A stretch of DNA of 19,020 nt from Ga0077553 sp038215275 (GCA_038215275.1 JBBQRA010000114.1:1-19020); one strand, 5' to 3'. Positions 1 to 8,008 are shown, counted from the stretch's first letter. Numbers and translations: made by a program. The notes: generated by a model from the letters alone, not told the origin.

Positions 1-143
1 GAGGCGGCGCCGGTGCCGCGTCCGCCGCAGCCCACGAGGCCAACTTTAATGGCCTTCGAGCCCTGGAGGGCGGTGAGGACGGCGGGGGCACCGAGGATAA
101 GGGCTCCGGACTTCAGGAAGTCACGGCGAGGGTTCTGTTCCAT
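1..143 (-). CDS. Gfo/Idh/MocA-family oxidoreductase, N-terminal fragment (rest lies off the left edge)
   Basis: Only the first 47 codons are visible. The protein starts MEQNPRRDFLKSG, a textbook twin-arginine signal (RRDFLK), followed by the hydrophobic stretch ALILGAPAVLTAL. Next comes a beta strand with the dinucleotide-binding loop GLVGCGGRGTGAA. This order is typical of Tat-exported NAD(P)-dependent sugar dehydrogenases of the Gfo/Idh/MocA family, which are abundant in Acidobacteriota and Planctomycetota. The substrate cannot be told from this fragment. I chose the ATG at 143-141; an in-frame GTG at 149-147 is an alternative, and neither has a clear Shine-Dalgarno sequence. It lies 56 bp after the two exported hypothetical genes on the same strand and may share their transcript. 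It would be a client of the Tat translocase encoded at 9684-11354. Confidence 0.85.
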   Translation of the reverse strand, partial: MEQNPRRDFLKSGALILGAPAVLTALQGSKAIKVGLVGCGGRGTGAA

Positions 144-199
144 ATTCACTAGGATATACCCGCTGTTTCGCGGAGCGTTGGCTGGACACGGAAACTCGC

Positions 200-745
200 T
201 CACCTGATCTTGCGGTAGTTGCCCTCCGGCGCGCTGGCGCCGGCAGCCGGGAAAACTTCCCGAAGCAGTTCGCGTGTCAACTTGTCGATGGCCTCGCTGA
301 CGGCCGACCGGTTCTTGGATGGCGAACTGTCCTGCGTACCGGCAAAGGGGATATCGCCGTCCTGGCGAACCAGCTTGACGATCAAAGTCACTGACCGCTT
401 GGTTTCTGTAGTCGAGAGGGCCTCCTCGCCTTTCGCTCCCATAGCCGCGAAGCCGCCACCTCCCCGCCCGTACGCGCCGCCCGCGGAGGCGACGCCCGTA
501 GCCTCCCCCTCACTGCGTGATTTCAGGTCCGCCCTTTCGACGACGCTTCCTTTCAGCGTGTAGTCGGCTTTGGCGCAATTCTCTGTAACCCGTACGCGCT
601 TGGTGCTCAGAAGAGCCGAAGCCAAGGCGTCTTCCGTCAGCGTGCTCAGGGTTTGCTCGCCCCGTATTTTGTCGACACAGATCATCGGCATCGCGGATGC
701 GCTGGCGACCTGTAACAAAAGACCGGACAAGAGGAGTTCAACCAT
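200..745 (-). CDS. Exported hypothetical protein with glycine-rich loop
   Basis: I do not recognise this protein; 181 residues are predicted. The reading frame is open further upstream to 805, but I prefer the ATG at 745-743. From there the protein begins with a good Sec signal (MVELLLSGLLLQVASASA, cleavage near residue 18), and the ATG overlaps the upstream stop by 8 nt, suggesting translational coupling. The mature part has an alpha/beta look: a segment with two cysteines (MICVDKI and VTENCAKADYTLKGSVV), a glycine-rich stretch (about residues 84-100, AYGRGGGGF), a strand SVTLIVKLV, and a C-terminal helix ending in KLTRELLREVF. The strand-loop-helix plan and the Thr/Ala-rich helix after the signal loosely recall small periplasmic CsgG/LpoB-like proteins, but no diagnostic motif supports that. 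It probably acts in the periplasm with its coupled neighbour at 738-1193. Confidence 0.7.
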   Translation of the reverse strand: MVELLLSGLLLQVASASAMPMICVDKIRGEQTLSTLTEDALASALLSTKRVRVTENCAKADYTLKGSVVERADLKSRSEGEATGVASAGGAYGRGGGGFAAMGAKGEEALSTTETKRSVTLIVKLVRQDGDIPFAGTQDSSPSKNRSAVSEAIDKLTRELLREVFPAAGASAPEGNYRKIR

Positions 746-1193
746 GGAGATGCTTCCTTGCCTCTTCGGACTCGTATTCGCATTTGATTCCCGAACGGGC
801 CTCAACGATGGTGATTACCTTGGCGGGCAGACCTTTCGCCAGCTCCAGCACGACGCCCTGCTGTAAGTTCGCGTTATCTTTGTAGCCGATCGTGAGAAAG
901 TGCTTCCGCTTCTTTGATAGAAGGAAGAGCGGATTCACCATGATAGCCACTCCAATTCGCCGGCCCGCTTTCTGGCCGTATTCGAGCGAAGAGACCCGGT
1001 CAAACGGGATGTCGAAGTTTCCCCTCCTGCACTGAAACTTCAAGCCGGCCTGCTGGTCAATCAGCAGCGAGCCTTCGGTGTTCTGGGGAATGTCAGTGAT
1101 GGTGCCGCCGACATACTTGACGTCATCGCCGCGGACCGCGGCCAAGGCGGCCGGGGTAACAAACAGGAGTAAATTGCGTCTTGATACTTTCAT
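738..1193 (-). CDS. Small exported hypothetical protein with SRRNLL signal
   Basis: Unknown function, 151 residues, starting at the ATG at 1193-1191. The N-terminus MKVSRRNLLLFVTPAALAA has twin arginines before a hydrophobic core, so export by Tat is possible, though the twin-arginine motif is imperfect. The mature part begins DDVKYVGGTITDIPQ and looks rich in beta strands: GSLLIDQQAGLKFQC, then FDIPFDRVSSLEYGQ, then a hydrophobic patch (VAIMVNPLFLLSKK), then HFLTIGYKD and VVLELAKG. The alternation of strands with a 'visible as a stretch that senses F-x-x-V-x-S-L-E-Y-G' pattern is seen in small PH-like or SHOCT-less domains, but I cannot place it. The last codons overlap the next gene by 8 nt (ATGGTTGA), so the two products are probably made together. 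A divergent 154-bp gap separates it from the SDR gene. Confidence 0.7.
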   Translation of the reverse strand: MKVSRRNLLLFVTPAALAAVRGDDVKYVGGTITDIPQNTEGSLLIDQQAGLKFQCRRGNFDIPFDRVSSLEYGQKAGRRIGVAIMVNPLFLLSKKRKHFLTIGYKDNANLQQGVVLELAKGLPAKVITIVEARSGIKCEYESEEARKHLHG

Positions 1194-1347
1194 GGTCTGG
1201 TATCGTCTTTACTGCGGTAAACCTTTAGCGGATCTCATCTAATCCGTTAATCACCTTCGGGGGATGCGAGGTTTATCCTCTCGCGCCACGCCCGTGAGTA
1301 CACGACCGGCCAAGCCCGCAAGCCGGGGGTATACTGCTGGAAGAGTT

Positions 1348-2124
1348 ATGGCAAAGAATTTTATGGATTTGACGGGCCGCGTGGCGGTCGTGATGGGCGG
1401 GACGTCGGGGATCGGCGCGGTGCTCGCGGTGGGATTGGCCGAGGCCGGGGCGACAGTGGTGCCGACGGGGCGGCGCGAGGCCGAACTGAACGCGGTCTGC
1501 AGCCAGATTGAGGCGCTGGGCGGCAAGACACTGCGGCAGATTTGCGACGTGCAGAAGCGGGAATCGATCGATGCCCTGCGCGACGCAGTGGTGGAGAAGT
1601 TTGGCCGGGTGGACATTCTGTTGAACGTCGCCGGGATGACCTTCCGCAAAAAGACCGTGCAGGTGGAAGAGGCCGAGTGGAACCGGCTGATGGACGTGAA
1701 CGTGACCGGGACTCTGCGGGCCTGCCAAAGCTTCTATGAACCGCTGAAGGCGCACGGAACCGGTCGCGTGATCAACATCGCTTCGCTGAGTTCGTACGTC
1801 GGGCTGCTGGAAGTTACCGCCTATGCCACGTCGAAAGCCGCCGTGCTGCAGTTGACGCGGCAGTTGGCAGTCGAGTGGGCAACGGAAGGCATCAACGTGA
1901 ATGCGATCGCGCCGGGCGTGTTCCGCACCGAATTGAACGCGGCGCTGCTCGACGGCACCGAGCGCGGCAAAGAGTTCCTGATGCGGACGCCGATGAAGCG
2001 TTTTGGACAGCGGCAGGAGTTGTTGGGCGCGGCTCTGCTGTTGGCTTCGGACGCGGCAAGCTACATTACCGGGCAGTGCATCGCGGTGGACGGTGGCTTC
2101 CTGGCGAGCGGCGTAAACCAGTAA
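1348..2124 (+). CDS. SDR-family oxidoreductase (gluconate/2-deoxygluconate dehydrogenase-like)
   Basis: A complete classical short-chain dehydrogenase of 258 residues, the usual length. It has the cofactor loop GGTSGIG (residues 17-23), an arginine pair after the second strand (PTGRR, 39-43) that favours NADP(H), the NVAG motif (93-96) and the structural Asn118. The active site is Ser146/148, Tyr159 and Lys163 (YATSK). APGVFRTEL follows, and the C-terminus carries the IAVDGGF signature. The nearest well-known relatives by motif are 5-keto-gluconate reductase and KduD-like enzymes of sugar-acid metabolism, but SDR substrates cannot be read from sequence. The frame is open upstream to 1264. I chose the ATG at 1348 because it is preceded by GGAAGAG at about 3-5 nt spacing and begins at the first strand of the fold. 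It converges on the propeller gene with 3 bp between stops. Confidence 0.9.
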   Translation: MAKNFMDLTGRVAVVMGGTSGIGAVLAVGLAEAGATVVPTGRREAELNAVCSQIEALGGKTLRQICDVQKRESIDALRDAVVEKFGRVDILLNVAGMTFRKKTVQVEEAEWNRLMDVNVTGTLRACQSFYEPLKAHGTGRVINIASLSSYVGLLEVTAYATSKAAVLQLTRQLAVEWATEGINVNAIAPGVFRTELNAALLDGTERGKEFLMRTPMKRFGQRQELLGAALLLASDAASYITGQCIAVDGGFLASGVNQ

Positions 2125-2127
2125 CGC

Positions 2128-3381
2128 CTAAGCGGTAAAGCAGTGCAGACGGCGGCCGGTGAGCGCGTATAGCTCACCAGCCGAGCCGAGGATGGGGCTG
2201 CCCATGAGCTGCTCGCCGGGCATGCGGCAGAGGGTGCGGGGCTCGCCTTCGGGGTTGAGGGCAACGATGGAATCGCCGATGGCGGTGAGCAGGTGGCCGT
2301 CGGTGGAGACGCTAGCGCCGGCGACGCGGGCGGGGGCTTCGTATTGCCAATCTAGCTGGCCGGCGGCGGTGTAGCAGAGGATGCGGTTGAGGGCGAGCAG
2401 ATAGATGCGATGGTCGTAGCCGACGACGGGGGGACGTTGGAAGGCAGTGGCGCCGTCGGAAAGGGGCGTCGCCGCATACTCGCCGGTGGGGGCGATGATC
2501 CAGAGTTGCTGGCGGTTTTTTACGGCGCAGAGCAGGTAGGAGCGGCCCGTCTCGTCCAGGCTCAGGCCGTGCGGTGTCATGTCGATTTCCAAGCGACGTT
2601 GGGCGTTGAGGGAGAGGTCGAGAAACTCAAGGGCGCCAGGCCGGGCGAGCACGGGAAAATCCTCGTGCATGGCTACGTGGAGGGGAACATTCAGACCATC
2701 GCGGGTGGCGGTGGCTTGGCCGGCGGCGTCGAAGACCTGCAGGTAGACGACAACGGAGGGCTCGGGATTGTGCGGGCTCGCGGACTCATCGGAGCTCGCA
2801 ACGAGGGTAACGCCATTGGGACGGCGGTGGAGGTAGGTCCGTTTGCTCGCGACCCCTCCGGCTGGAGACAGGTGGACTCCGGCGGCGGCGGAGGTAAGGT
2901 TGAACGAAGCAATGCGGCCGTGTCGGTCCGGGATGAGGAAGGCGTTGTTGCCGGGAAGGAGTTCGGCGTCCCGGCCGGTGGTGACTGCATGCGCGACAGG
3001 CTTCTGCTCAACAAAGAGCTGGTAAGCCGTTAGACCCAGAGCGAGGACAGACGCGCCGGAGGCGAGAACACCGGTGGGCTTGAGACCAGGATCGATGGCG
3101 ACGTTCCAGGACGGGGCGAAAGGGCCGGGAGGGAGGGGACGGGTGAGCCGGGAGTTGAGACGTTCGTTGGCGTAGGGCCGGAGATAGCCGGAGGGAGCGC
3201 CGGGCGCTGCGGGGGTCAACGGAGGCAATGTTCCGGGGCGGGGAGTGACGAGTTTGACGGCGGTTTGATCGGTGAGCGAAGTCATGGATTTGGCCTTCGA
3301 GGGTTTGGGAGTCTGACAGGATCCGCCGCTGGAGCCGAATGCGGCGGCCAAGGCAAAGGAGTGAAAGCGGCGTCTATGCAC
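2128..3381 (-). CDS. Proline-rich, membrane-anchored PQQ-like beta-propeller protein
   Basis: 417 residues from a GTG start (3381-3379) that overlaps the stop of the large upstream gene by 8 nt. The N-terminus MHRRRFHSFALAAAFGSSGGSC resembles a weak Tat/lipoprotein signal. A proline-rich linker follows (about 47-92), then a probable membrane segment at about 104-124 (VLASGASVLALGLTAYQLFV). After it comes a repeat-built C-terminal half: short strands in the pattern seen in PQQ-like and WD-type blades (RIYLLALNRILCYTAAGQLDWQYE, GHLLTAIGDSIVALNPEGEP, GELYALTGRRLHCFTA). I infer an incomplete or short beta-propeller outside the cytoplasmic membrane. An ATG at 3285 (residue 33), with GAAGG 8 nt upstream, is a competing start; it would give a 385-residue protein with the 104-124 segment as signal anchor. 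Coupling to the metalloprotease-like gene suggests a shared complex. No enzyme motif is visible. Confidence 0.75.
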   Translation of the reverse strand: MHRRRFHSFALAAAFGSSGGSCQTPKPSKAKSMTSLTDQTAVKLVTPRPGTLPPLTPAAPGAPSGYLRPYANERLNSRLTRPLPPGPFAPSWNVAIDPGLKPTGVLASGASVLALGLTAYQLFVEQKPVAHAVTTGRDAELLPGNNAFLIPDRHGRIASFNLTSAAAGVHLSPAGGVASKRTYLHRRPNGVTLVASSDESASPHNPEPSVVVYLQVFDAAGQATATRDGLNVPLHVAMHEDFPVLARPGALEFLDLSLNAQRRLEIDMTPHGLSLDETGRSYLLCAVKNRQQLWIIAPTGEYAATPLSDGATAFQRPPVVGYDHRIYLLALNRILCYTAAGQLDWQYEAPARVAGASVSTDGHLLTAIGDSIVALNPEGEPRTLCRMPGEQLMGSPILGSAGELYALTGRRLHCFTA

Positions 3382-6300
3382 TTGCCACGACCGTGGCCCC
3401 CGGAACGGCAGGCCGGACGACGCGAGACTGGACGAGGGCGTTCGTCAGACCAGTGGCCGGGTTGGCGAGCGCGCTGCAATCGATGCCGACCATGTCGGCG
3501 TACCATTTCCAGGCGTCGGCGGCCTGGAGTTGGGCGGCAGTAAGGTGAAGTGTGGTAGCGTTCTGCCACCCGGTGGCGCCGGCGGCGACGACGCGGAGGG
3601 TGAAGTGCCGGGGGTGGAGAGCATCGACGGCGTTAACCAGGGTGGTGTACGCCGCTTGATTAGCGGGATTGCCGATGCCGGTGCGATACCGGGTATTGGC
3701 GGCGGAGCCATCGTTGATGAAAGTTTCAACAAGCGTGCGGGGCATGAATTGGACGAGGCAGTTGGTGTAGTTGGCGGGGGCGAGGGCTCCGCTGAAGACA
3801 AACATCCGGTTCATGTTTGTGTCCACACTGATGAGAAAGTCTCGAATGGGGGCCGTGATGTCGGTATGGGCCGCAGCGGCCGGGAACTGGTAGGCGATTT
3901 TGACGAGGACGCAGAGGATGCCGTCGTAGGTCACGCCGGGCTTGATGCGAGTGGCGTAGGAGTCTTCGCCGAGCATGTAGAGATAGCTGTCGAAACGGCC
4001 GCGGGTACCGCCGGTGCGGCGGGAGTCGATGATTAGCGGGAAATAGGTGAAGGCGCGGCTGTTGTTGACGGCGGTGGGGTGGCCGGGGAGTTTGTACTGG
4101 AAAGCTCCGGACTCGATTTGCAGCGGAGTCGTCAAGACACGGCGGACCCATTCGGCGGAATGCCAAAAGAAGCGATTTTCGATATCGCGGGTGCCTTGCA
4201 TCATCATGGCCCCGGAGACAACGGAGAAAGGGTCGCCCGGGACCTGACTGCCAAAGCCGGTATTTTCGTAGGAGCAGGCATTGGCGCTCCACATTTCGTT
4301 GTACTCGTCGGGCAGCGAGTAACCGTGACCGACTTCGTGGGCGGCGGTAAACCTTGCCGTGGCGGCGTCGGCCGATTCGTTGCCGGAGCTGAAGTTGCCG
4401 ATGCCATCGAAGCCGTTCATGTTCGCTCGCGGGATATTCACGATGTTCAGCCGGAAGTGAGACCGAGGTTGAGGCATCTCCTGGCAATAGAGAAACGGTC
4501 TGCAACGGAAGGGCAGAGCGGCGGCGGTTTGCGGCTTGTAGAGGAAGTCGCCGGGGTTCGTTACCACGGCGGTGCCATCTGTGAGGGTTACGGTTTCGGG
4601 CCCGTTCCACCGCTTGGGAACGTTCTCCAGCATGGTCTTGATGTAGTTGGAGTTGTTAAACGGCGTGCCGTCCGGATTGGTGGCGGGCGGCGTTGTGAAG
4701 TCGAAGTGGAACCGAAAGAAGTTGAGATTGATTGCCAGTTCGTCAGCGCCGTCGACATCACAACAGCGGAGCAGGACCGTATCGTAGCGGCCGTAGAAGA
4801 ACCCTGGATGGGAAGGGACCTGTGCCGTGTTCTCGTTGGAGAGCCCGGCGGGGAGGCAGGCGGTGCGGACGCGATGAATATCTTGGAAGCAGAAGGGCTG
4901 AATGGAGAAGAACGGCTGCGTGGTGGTGGTGGGACGAGGGTTGACGGGGTTGGTAGGGGGCTGGCCGGCGGCGACGGAATCCACCCACATATTCGCGGCA
5001 CGGGCTCCGACAACCTCGTGGGTTCCCGTGTCCGGCGTCCGATCGGCAAAGGCTTCGTAGAGATTGCCATTGACGACCACGAGGCGCGTCCAATCAGCGT
5101 AATCGTGCACGTAGTACTTCACCGGCATCTTGACGTCGGAGTAGGGGAAGAAGGTCTTAGTGGCGTCCGCGCCCAGCTTCCAGACTCCCTGATCCTTGAT
5201 ATCGGCGTTGCCTGCGCCGGGCTGTTTGAACTGATGGAAGAAGATGAGGGCGAGTTCGTCGCCGCCGGCCGGATGCGGGGCGCCGGCGGCCTCGACGAGG
5301 ATGATGTCATCGAGCGAGAAGGTGAGCGGCTTGGCGGCGTCCATGGAGGTGAGGACGTCAGCGTCAGTGAGCGTATCGTAGAACTTGTTGGTGGCGGCGC
5401 CGCGGGTGAAGTACTTGTTCGACTTCCAGAGCAAAGGCAGGTCGTAGAGCTTCATCCGGTTCGGGCCGGGGCCGCGCCGGGCCGCGTCGGCGACCGCTTC
5501 GAGGACGCGGGTGGTGGCATCCGTCGAGGAGATGAATGTGTTCGCGGGCTGCGTGAACTGGAGCAGCACCTTAGCCAGCGGACGGGCATCGGGGGACTTG
5601 TCGGCCTTCCGTTGCACGATCCAGGGCAGAGCCTGGGTTTGCATCGCGGGGTCGGCGACGTTGATAGACCAGTTGGAACGGGTGTCCGGATTCGGCACCA
5701 CGCCACGGGCGGCGGAGCCGTCGCGGAAACCTTCGAGCAGGATGGGCGGAGCGCCGATGCGTTTGCCGCTGTGGGCGGCGTGGCCGAAGGCGCGATCGAA
5801 GAATTCGAGGCGGACGAACTGCCAGTGGGGGTCGAGTTGCATCTCCACCGGGGAGCCATCCGCGCCGAGGACGGCGGACGTAGGAGTGAGATTCTCGAAG
5901 CGAAACTCCGTCTTGTTGTAGAGCGGGTCTTCGACCTTATTCCAGTCGGACGTGGTGAGCGACCACTCCTGGGGGAGTTTGAAGACGTGATAGAAGTCCT
6001 TCATCGCGGCGTCGACATCGGCGGCGGCGAGCCAGCGATTTTTGTCCGCGTTCGTGGTGGCGGGAGTGGCGACGGCGATGTAGTGGTCGGGGTGCTTGAA
6101 GGCGAGGGTGAAGAAGCCTTTGGCGCGATCGAAATCAAAGATCAGCAGGCCATCAGTGAGGGTCTTTTCCTCCTGATCCCCGGCAGGGTTCAGCACCGTC
6201 ACCGGGACATCTTTCGGGAACGGCTGAGGCTTGCCTTCGGGGTCGAGGTAGATGAGCTTCAGGAAGACACGAAGCTTACGGTCGTCGATCGGCACGGCAG

Positions 6301-7294
6301 GCCCTTCGCACGGTGAGCAGCCCACCATGCGGTCGTAGAAGCGGCAGGCGAACGTATCGCGTTCGACGACGTTCGTGCGGCGCTTGGCTTGAAACTGGCG
6401 GCGGGTGGCGGAGTCGGACCAGAAGCGTTTGAGGCATCCGGCGGTGCCTTCAGAGGCCCTGGGGCAGGGCCAGCGATCAATATTGATGCGGGCGCCGGCG
6501 CGAAACAGCAGCGCCATGACGCGACGGTTGATCGAGTTCTCGGCGTTCCGCCCGGTCTTGTCGGCGGCTTGCGACAGGCGGGTGTTCTCTTCGGCAGAGA
6601 ACATCATCTGCGGATTAAATTCCGAGCAGCCCTGATAGTCGGCCTTGCCGCCGGGGTCCTCGCCGCGGCCGAGGAAGTCGGTCTTCTGCAGGGTGACGGG
6701 ACAAAGAAAATCCATGTAGGCGCGGAAGAGCTTCGCGCGGGTGAGCGGGCCGGCGGCGCCATCGTCGGTGAGTTCGTTCTTCCGTTGGAAATCCTTGATG
6801 GCGTTCGTCGATTGCGTGGTAGCTGACCCGGACGTATTGCCGGGGTCAAAGCTGAGGGCTTGCAGCATCACCTGCAGGTGGTTCAGCTTCCAGTCGTCGC
6901 TGGTGCCGTCGGAATTGGAATAGAGGGCTTCCCAAATCGCGACGTCGCGGGTGGTGACGGCATACACGGCGCGGACGCGGCGCCCGGAGAGGACCTTGTT
7001 GTAGTTGTCGTCGCCGACCGGATCGGCGTGGCCAAACATGGTGAGCGGCGAGCCGGGCAGGGCACTCTTCAGCGTGGCGAGCTCTTGAAACTCGGGCTTC
7101 GCATCGGGTAGAACCATCGAGGAGTCGAACGCAAAACGAAGGTCTTCCAGTTTCCAACAGCCGACGGGGATAAGCTCCTCGCGGATCGTGTTCTTTTCCT
7201 TGCCGGTGGAGGGTGCGAGATGAATGGGCAGCACGCTCGCACTCGGCATGGAAGCGGCTTGGCCGCCATCGGTTTTTTTGTCGCCGTATCCCAA
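3374..7294 (-). CDS. Very large OmpA / peptidoglycan-binding / putative zinc-metalloprotease protein
   Basis: 1306 residues with several modules and no visible signal peptide. Residues ~49-118 match the OmpA C-terminal peptidoglycan-binding fold: LRFAFDSS, then FGHADPVGDDNYNKVLSGRR, keeping the Asp (91) and Arg (105/106) that contact diaminopimelate in the family. Residues ~135-192 resemble a peptidoglycan_binding_1 helix bundle (LNHLQVMLQAL, AIKDFQRKNELTDDGAAGPLTRAKLF). The middle (200-950) is unfamiliar and has many cysteines, including CSPC at 326-329 and CC at 844-845. Residues 986-998 read HEVGHGYSLPDEY, a zinc-protease HExxH with a downstream Asp/Glu as in peptidase M64-like and snapalysin-like enzymes. 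A methionine-rich turn (GAMMM, 1029-1033) could be the Met-turn. The start is TTG at 7294-7292, supported by GGAGA 8 nt upstream; the first ATG (7249) lacks a ribosome site. It is coupled to the propeller gene by an 8-nt overlap. Confidence 0.85.
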   Translation of the reverse strand: MGYGDKKTDGGQAASMPSASVLPIHLAPSTGKEKNTIREELIPVGCWKLEDLRFAFDSSMVLPDAKPEFQELATLKSALPGSPLTMFGHADPVGDDNYNKVLSGRRVRAVYAVTTRDVAIWEALYSNSDGTSDDWKLNHLQVMLQALSFDPGNTSGSATTQSTNAIKDFQRKNELTDDGAAGPLTRAKLFRAYMDFLCPVTLQKTDFLGRGEDPGGKADYQGCSEFNPQMMFSAEENTRLSQAADKTGRNAENSINRRVMALLFRAGARINIDRWPCPRASEGTAGCLKRFWSDSATRRQFQAKRRTNVVERDTFACRFYDRMVGCSPCEGPAVPIDDRKLRVFLKLIYLDPEGKPQPFPKDVPVTVLNPAGDQEEKTLTDGLLIFDFDRAKGFFTLAFKHPDHYIAVATPATTNADKNRWLAAADVDAAMKDFYHVFKLPQEWSLTTSDWNKVEDPLYNKTEFRFENLTPTSAVLGADGSPVEMQLDPHWQFVRLEFFDRAFGHAAHSGKRIGAPPILLEGFRDGSAARGVVPNPDTRSNWSINVADPAMQTQALPWIVQRKADKSPDARPLAKVLLQFTQPANTFISSTDATTRVLEAVADAARRGPGPNRMKLYDLPLLWKSNKYFTRGAATNKFYDTLTDADVLTSMDAAKPLTFSLDDIILVEAAGAPHPAGGDELALIFFHQFKQPGAGNADIKDQGVWKLGADATKTFFPYSDVKMPVKYYVHDYADWTRLVVVNGNLYEAFADRTPDTGTHEVVGARAANMWVDSVAAGQPPTNPVNPRPTTTTQPFFSIQPFCFQDIHRVRTACLPAGLSNENTAQVPSHPGFFYGRYDTVLLRCCDVDGADELAINLNFFRFHFDFTTPPATNPDGTPFNNSNYIKTMLENVPKRWNGPETVTLTDGTAVVTNPGDFLYKPQTAAALPFRCRPFLYCQEMPQPRSHFRLNIVNIPRANMNGFDGIGNFSSGNESADAATARFTAAHEVGHGYSLPDEYNEMWSANACSYENTGFGSQVPGDPFSVVSGAMMMQGTRDIENRFFWHSAEWVRRVLTTPLQIESGAFQYKLPGHPTAVNNSRAFTYFPLIIDSRRTGGTRGRFDSYLYMLGEDSYATRIKPGVTYDGILCVLVKIAYQFPAAAAHTDITAPIRDFLISVDTNMNRMFVFSGALAPANYTNCLVQFMPRTLVETFINDGSAANTRYRTGIGNPANQAAYTTLVNAVDALHPRHFTLRVVAAGATGWQNATTLHLTAAQLQAADAWKWYADMVGIDCSALANPATGLTNALVQSRVVRPAVPGATVVASA
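4301..4339 (-). other. HEVGHGYSLPDEY zinc-site motif in the large protein
   Basis: This segment encodes residues 986-998. His986 and His990 would bind zinc and Glu987 would be the general base. The third ligand could be Asp996 (the position used by snapalysin-like metzincins) or Glu997. The preceding residues SADAATARFTAA form a plausible active-site helix start. The usual metzincin Gly at position 8 is Ser993. Confidence 0.7.
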
Positions 7295-7302
7295 ATGCCC
7301 GG

Positions 7303-7307
7303 TCTCC
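7303..7307 (-). promoter_or_regulatory. Shine-Dalgarno GGAGA deciding the TTG start of the large protein
   Basis: GGAGA on the minus strand lies 8 nt before the TTG at 7294, a normal spacing. The alternative ATG at 7249 is preceded by a C/G-rich run with no purine-rich site. This supports the TTG start. Confidence 0.55.
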
Positions 7308-7384
7308 GAAGTTAGTGCGGGAAGCTGGACAAACGTTACTTCCGAATCAGGGTACTCTAAGTCGCCCCCCGAGCGGAAGCGGAG

Positions 7385-8008
7385 TCAGAACCGGCGGGCG
7401 AGTTCGTGTTTCCAACTGGCGGAGAGTTCAGGGAGCTCGCACAGTGCACGGGCCAAGGCGGCGTCGGACTTGTTGCCGTGCATCACTTCGTTGGCGCGGG
7501 CGACTGTCCAGCCGGGATGAGGCCGGGCCAGAAGGCTGAGCTTGTCGCCAGGAGAGACAGGGCCTTCTCTGAGCACGCGGCAGTACCAGCCGGTACGGCC
7601 GGTTTCGATCATCTGAACGACGAGATCAGGAATACCCCAGCGTTTGGCCTGCTTCCAGCAGGGCTGTCGGGGTTGGGAGATTTGAAGGACGAGGGTCTCG
7701 CCGACGCGCCAGGCATCGCCGACACAGACGATGGGTTCATCAAGGCCAATGAGGGTGAGGTTCTCGCCGAGCGCACCGCCCGACCAATCGGGGTTGCCCG
7801 TCTCCTGCCGCCAAAGCGGATACTGCGCGGCGGCGCCGGCCAGCACGGCCTTGTCAACGCCGCCATGGTTCTTCGTATTCGCGAACTCATCTCCAGTTAG
7901 GCCCAGGGCGTGGACCATAACCGGGCCTGCCACCTGATACTTATACGTCGCCGTAATCCAATCGCCAAGATCCTGCACTTGACCGATCTGGACAGACTCG
8001 ACTTGCAT
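7385..8008 (-). CDS. YiiM-type MOSC domain protein
   Basis: A 207-residue MOSC protein of the YiiM subgroup. It has HGGVDKAV (48-55), LGENLT (80-85), VGDAWRVGETLVLQISQPRQPCWK with the MOSC cysteine Cys117, and GRTGWYCRVLREG (137-149). A C-terminal helical tail (about 168-207, VARANEVMH) is typical of YiiM. E. coli YiiM uses molybdenum cofactor to reduce N-hydroxylated compounds such as 6-hydroxylaminopurine, detoxifying mutagenic base analogues. Here the sequence shows the family; the substrate is inferred. The frame is open upstream to 8287, but the ATG at 8008 overlaps the deoC stop by one base (TGATG), so I chose it: it starts where the family does and is translationally coupled. It is the last gene of the ROK-deoC-MOSC operon. 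Confidence 0.92.
   Translation of the reverse strand: MQVESVQIGQVQDLGDWITATYKYQVAGPVMVHALGLTGDEFANTKNHGGVDKAVLAGAAAQYPLWRQETGNPDWSGGALGENLTLIGLDEPIVCVGDAWRVGETLVLQISQPRQPCWKQAKRWGIPDLVVQMIETGRTGWYCRVLREGPVSPGDKLSLLARPHPGWTVARANEVMHGNKSDAALARALCELPELSASWKHELARRF

Noticed and set aside
1330..1335. TATACT as a -10 box for the dehydrogenase gene
   Set aside because: It lies only 12 nt before the start codon and has no -35 box at a normal spacing.
4079..6316. A 745-codon open frame on the plus strand, inside the giant minus-strand gene
   Set aside because: It lies wholly within a gene supported by recognisable domains. High GC at third codon positions removes stops on the antisense strand, and its product is a Val/Gly/Glu-rich string with no domain.
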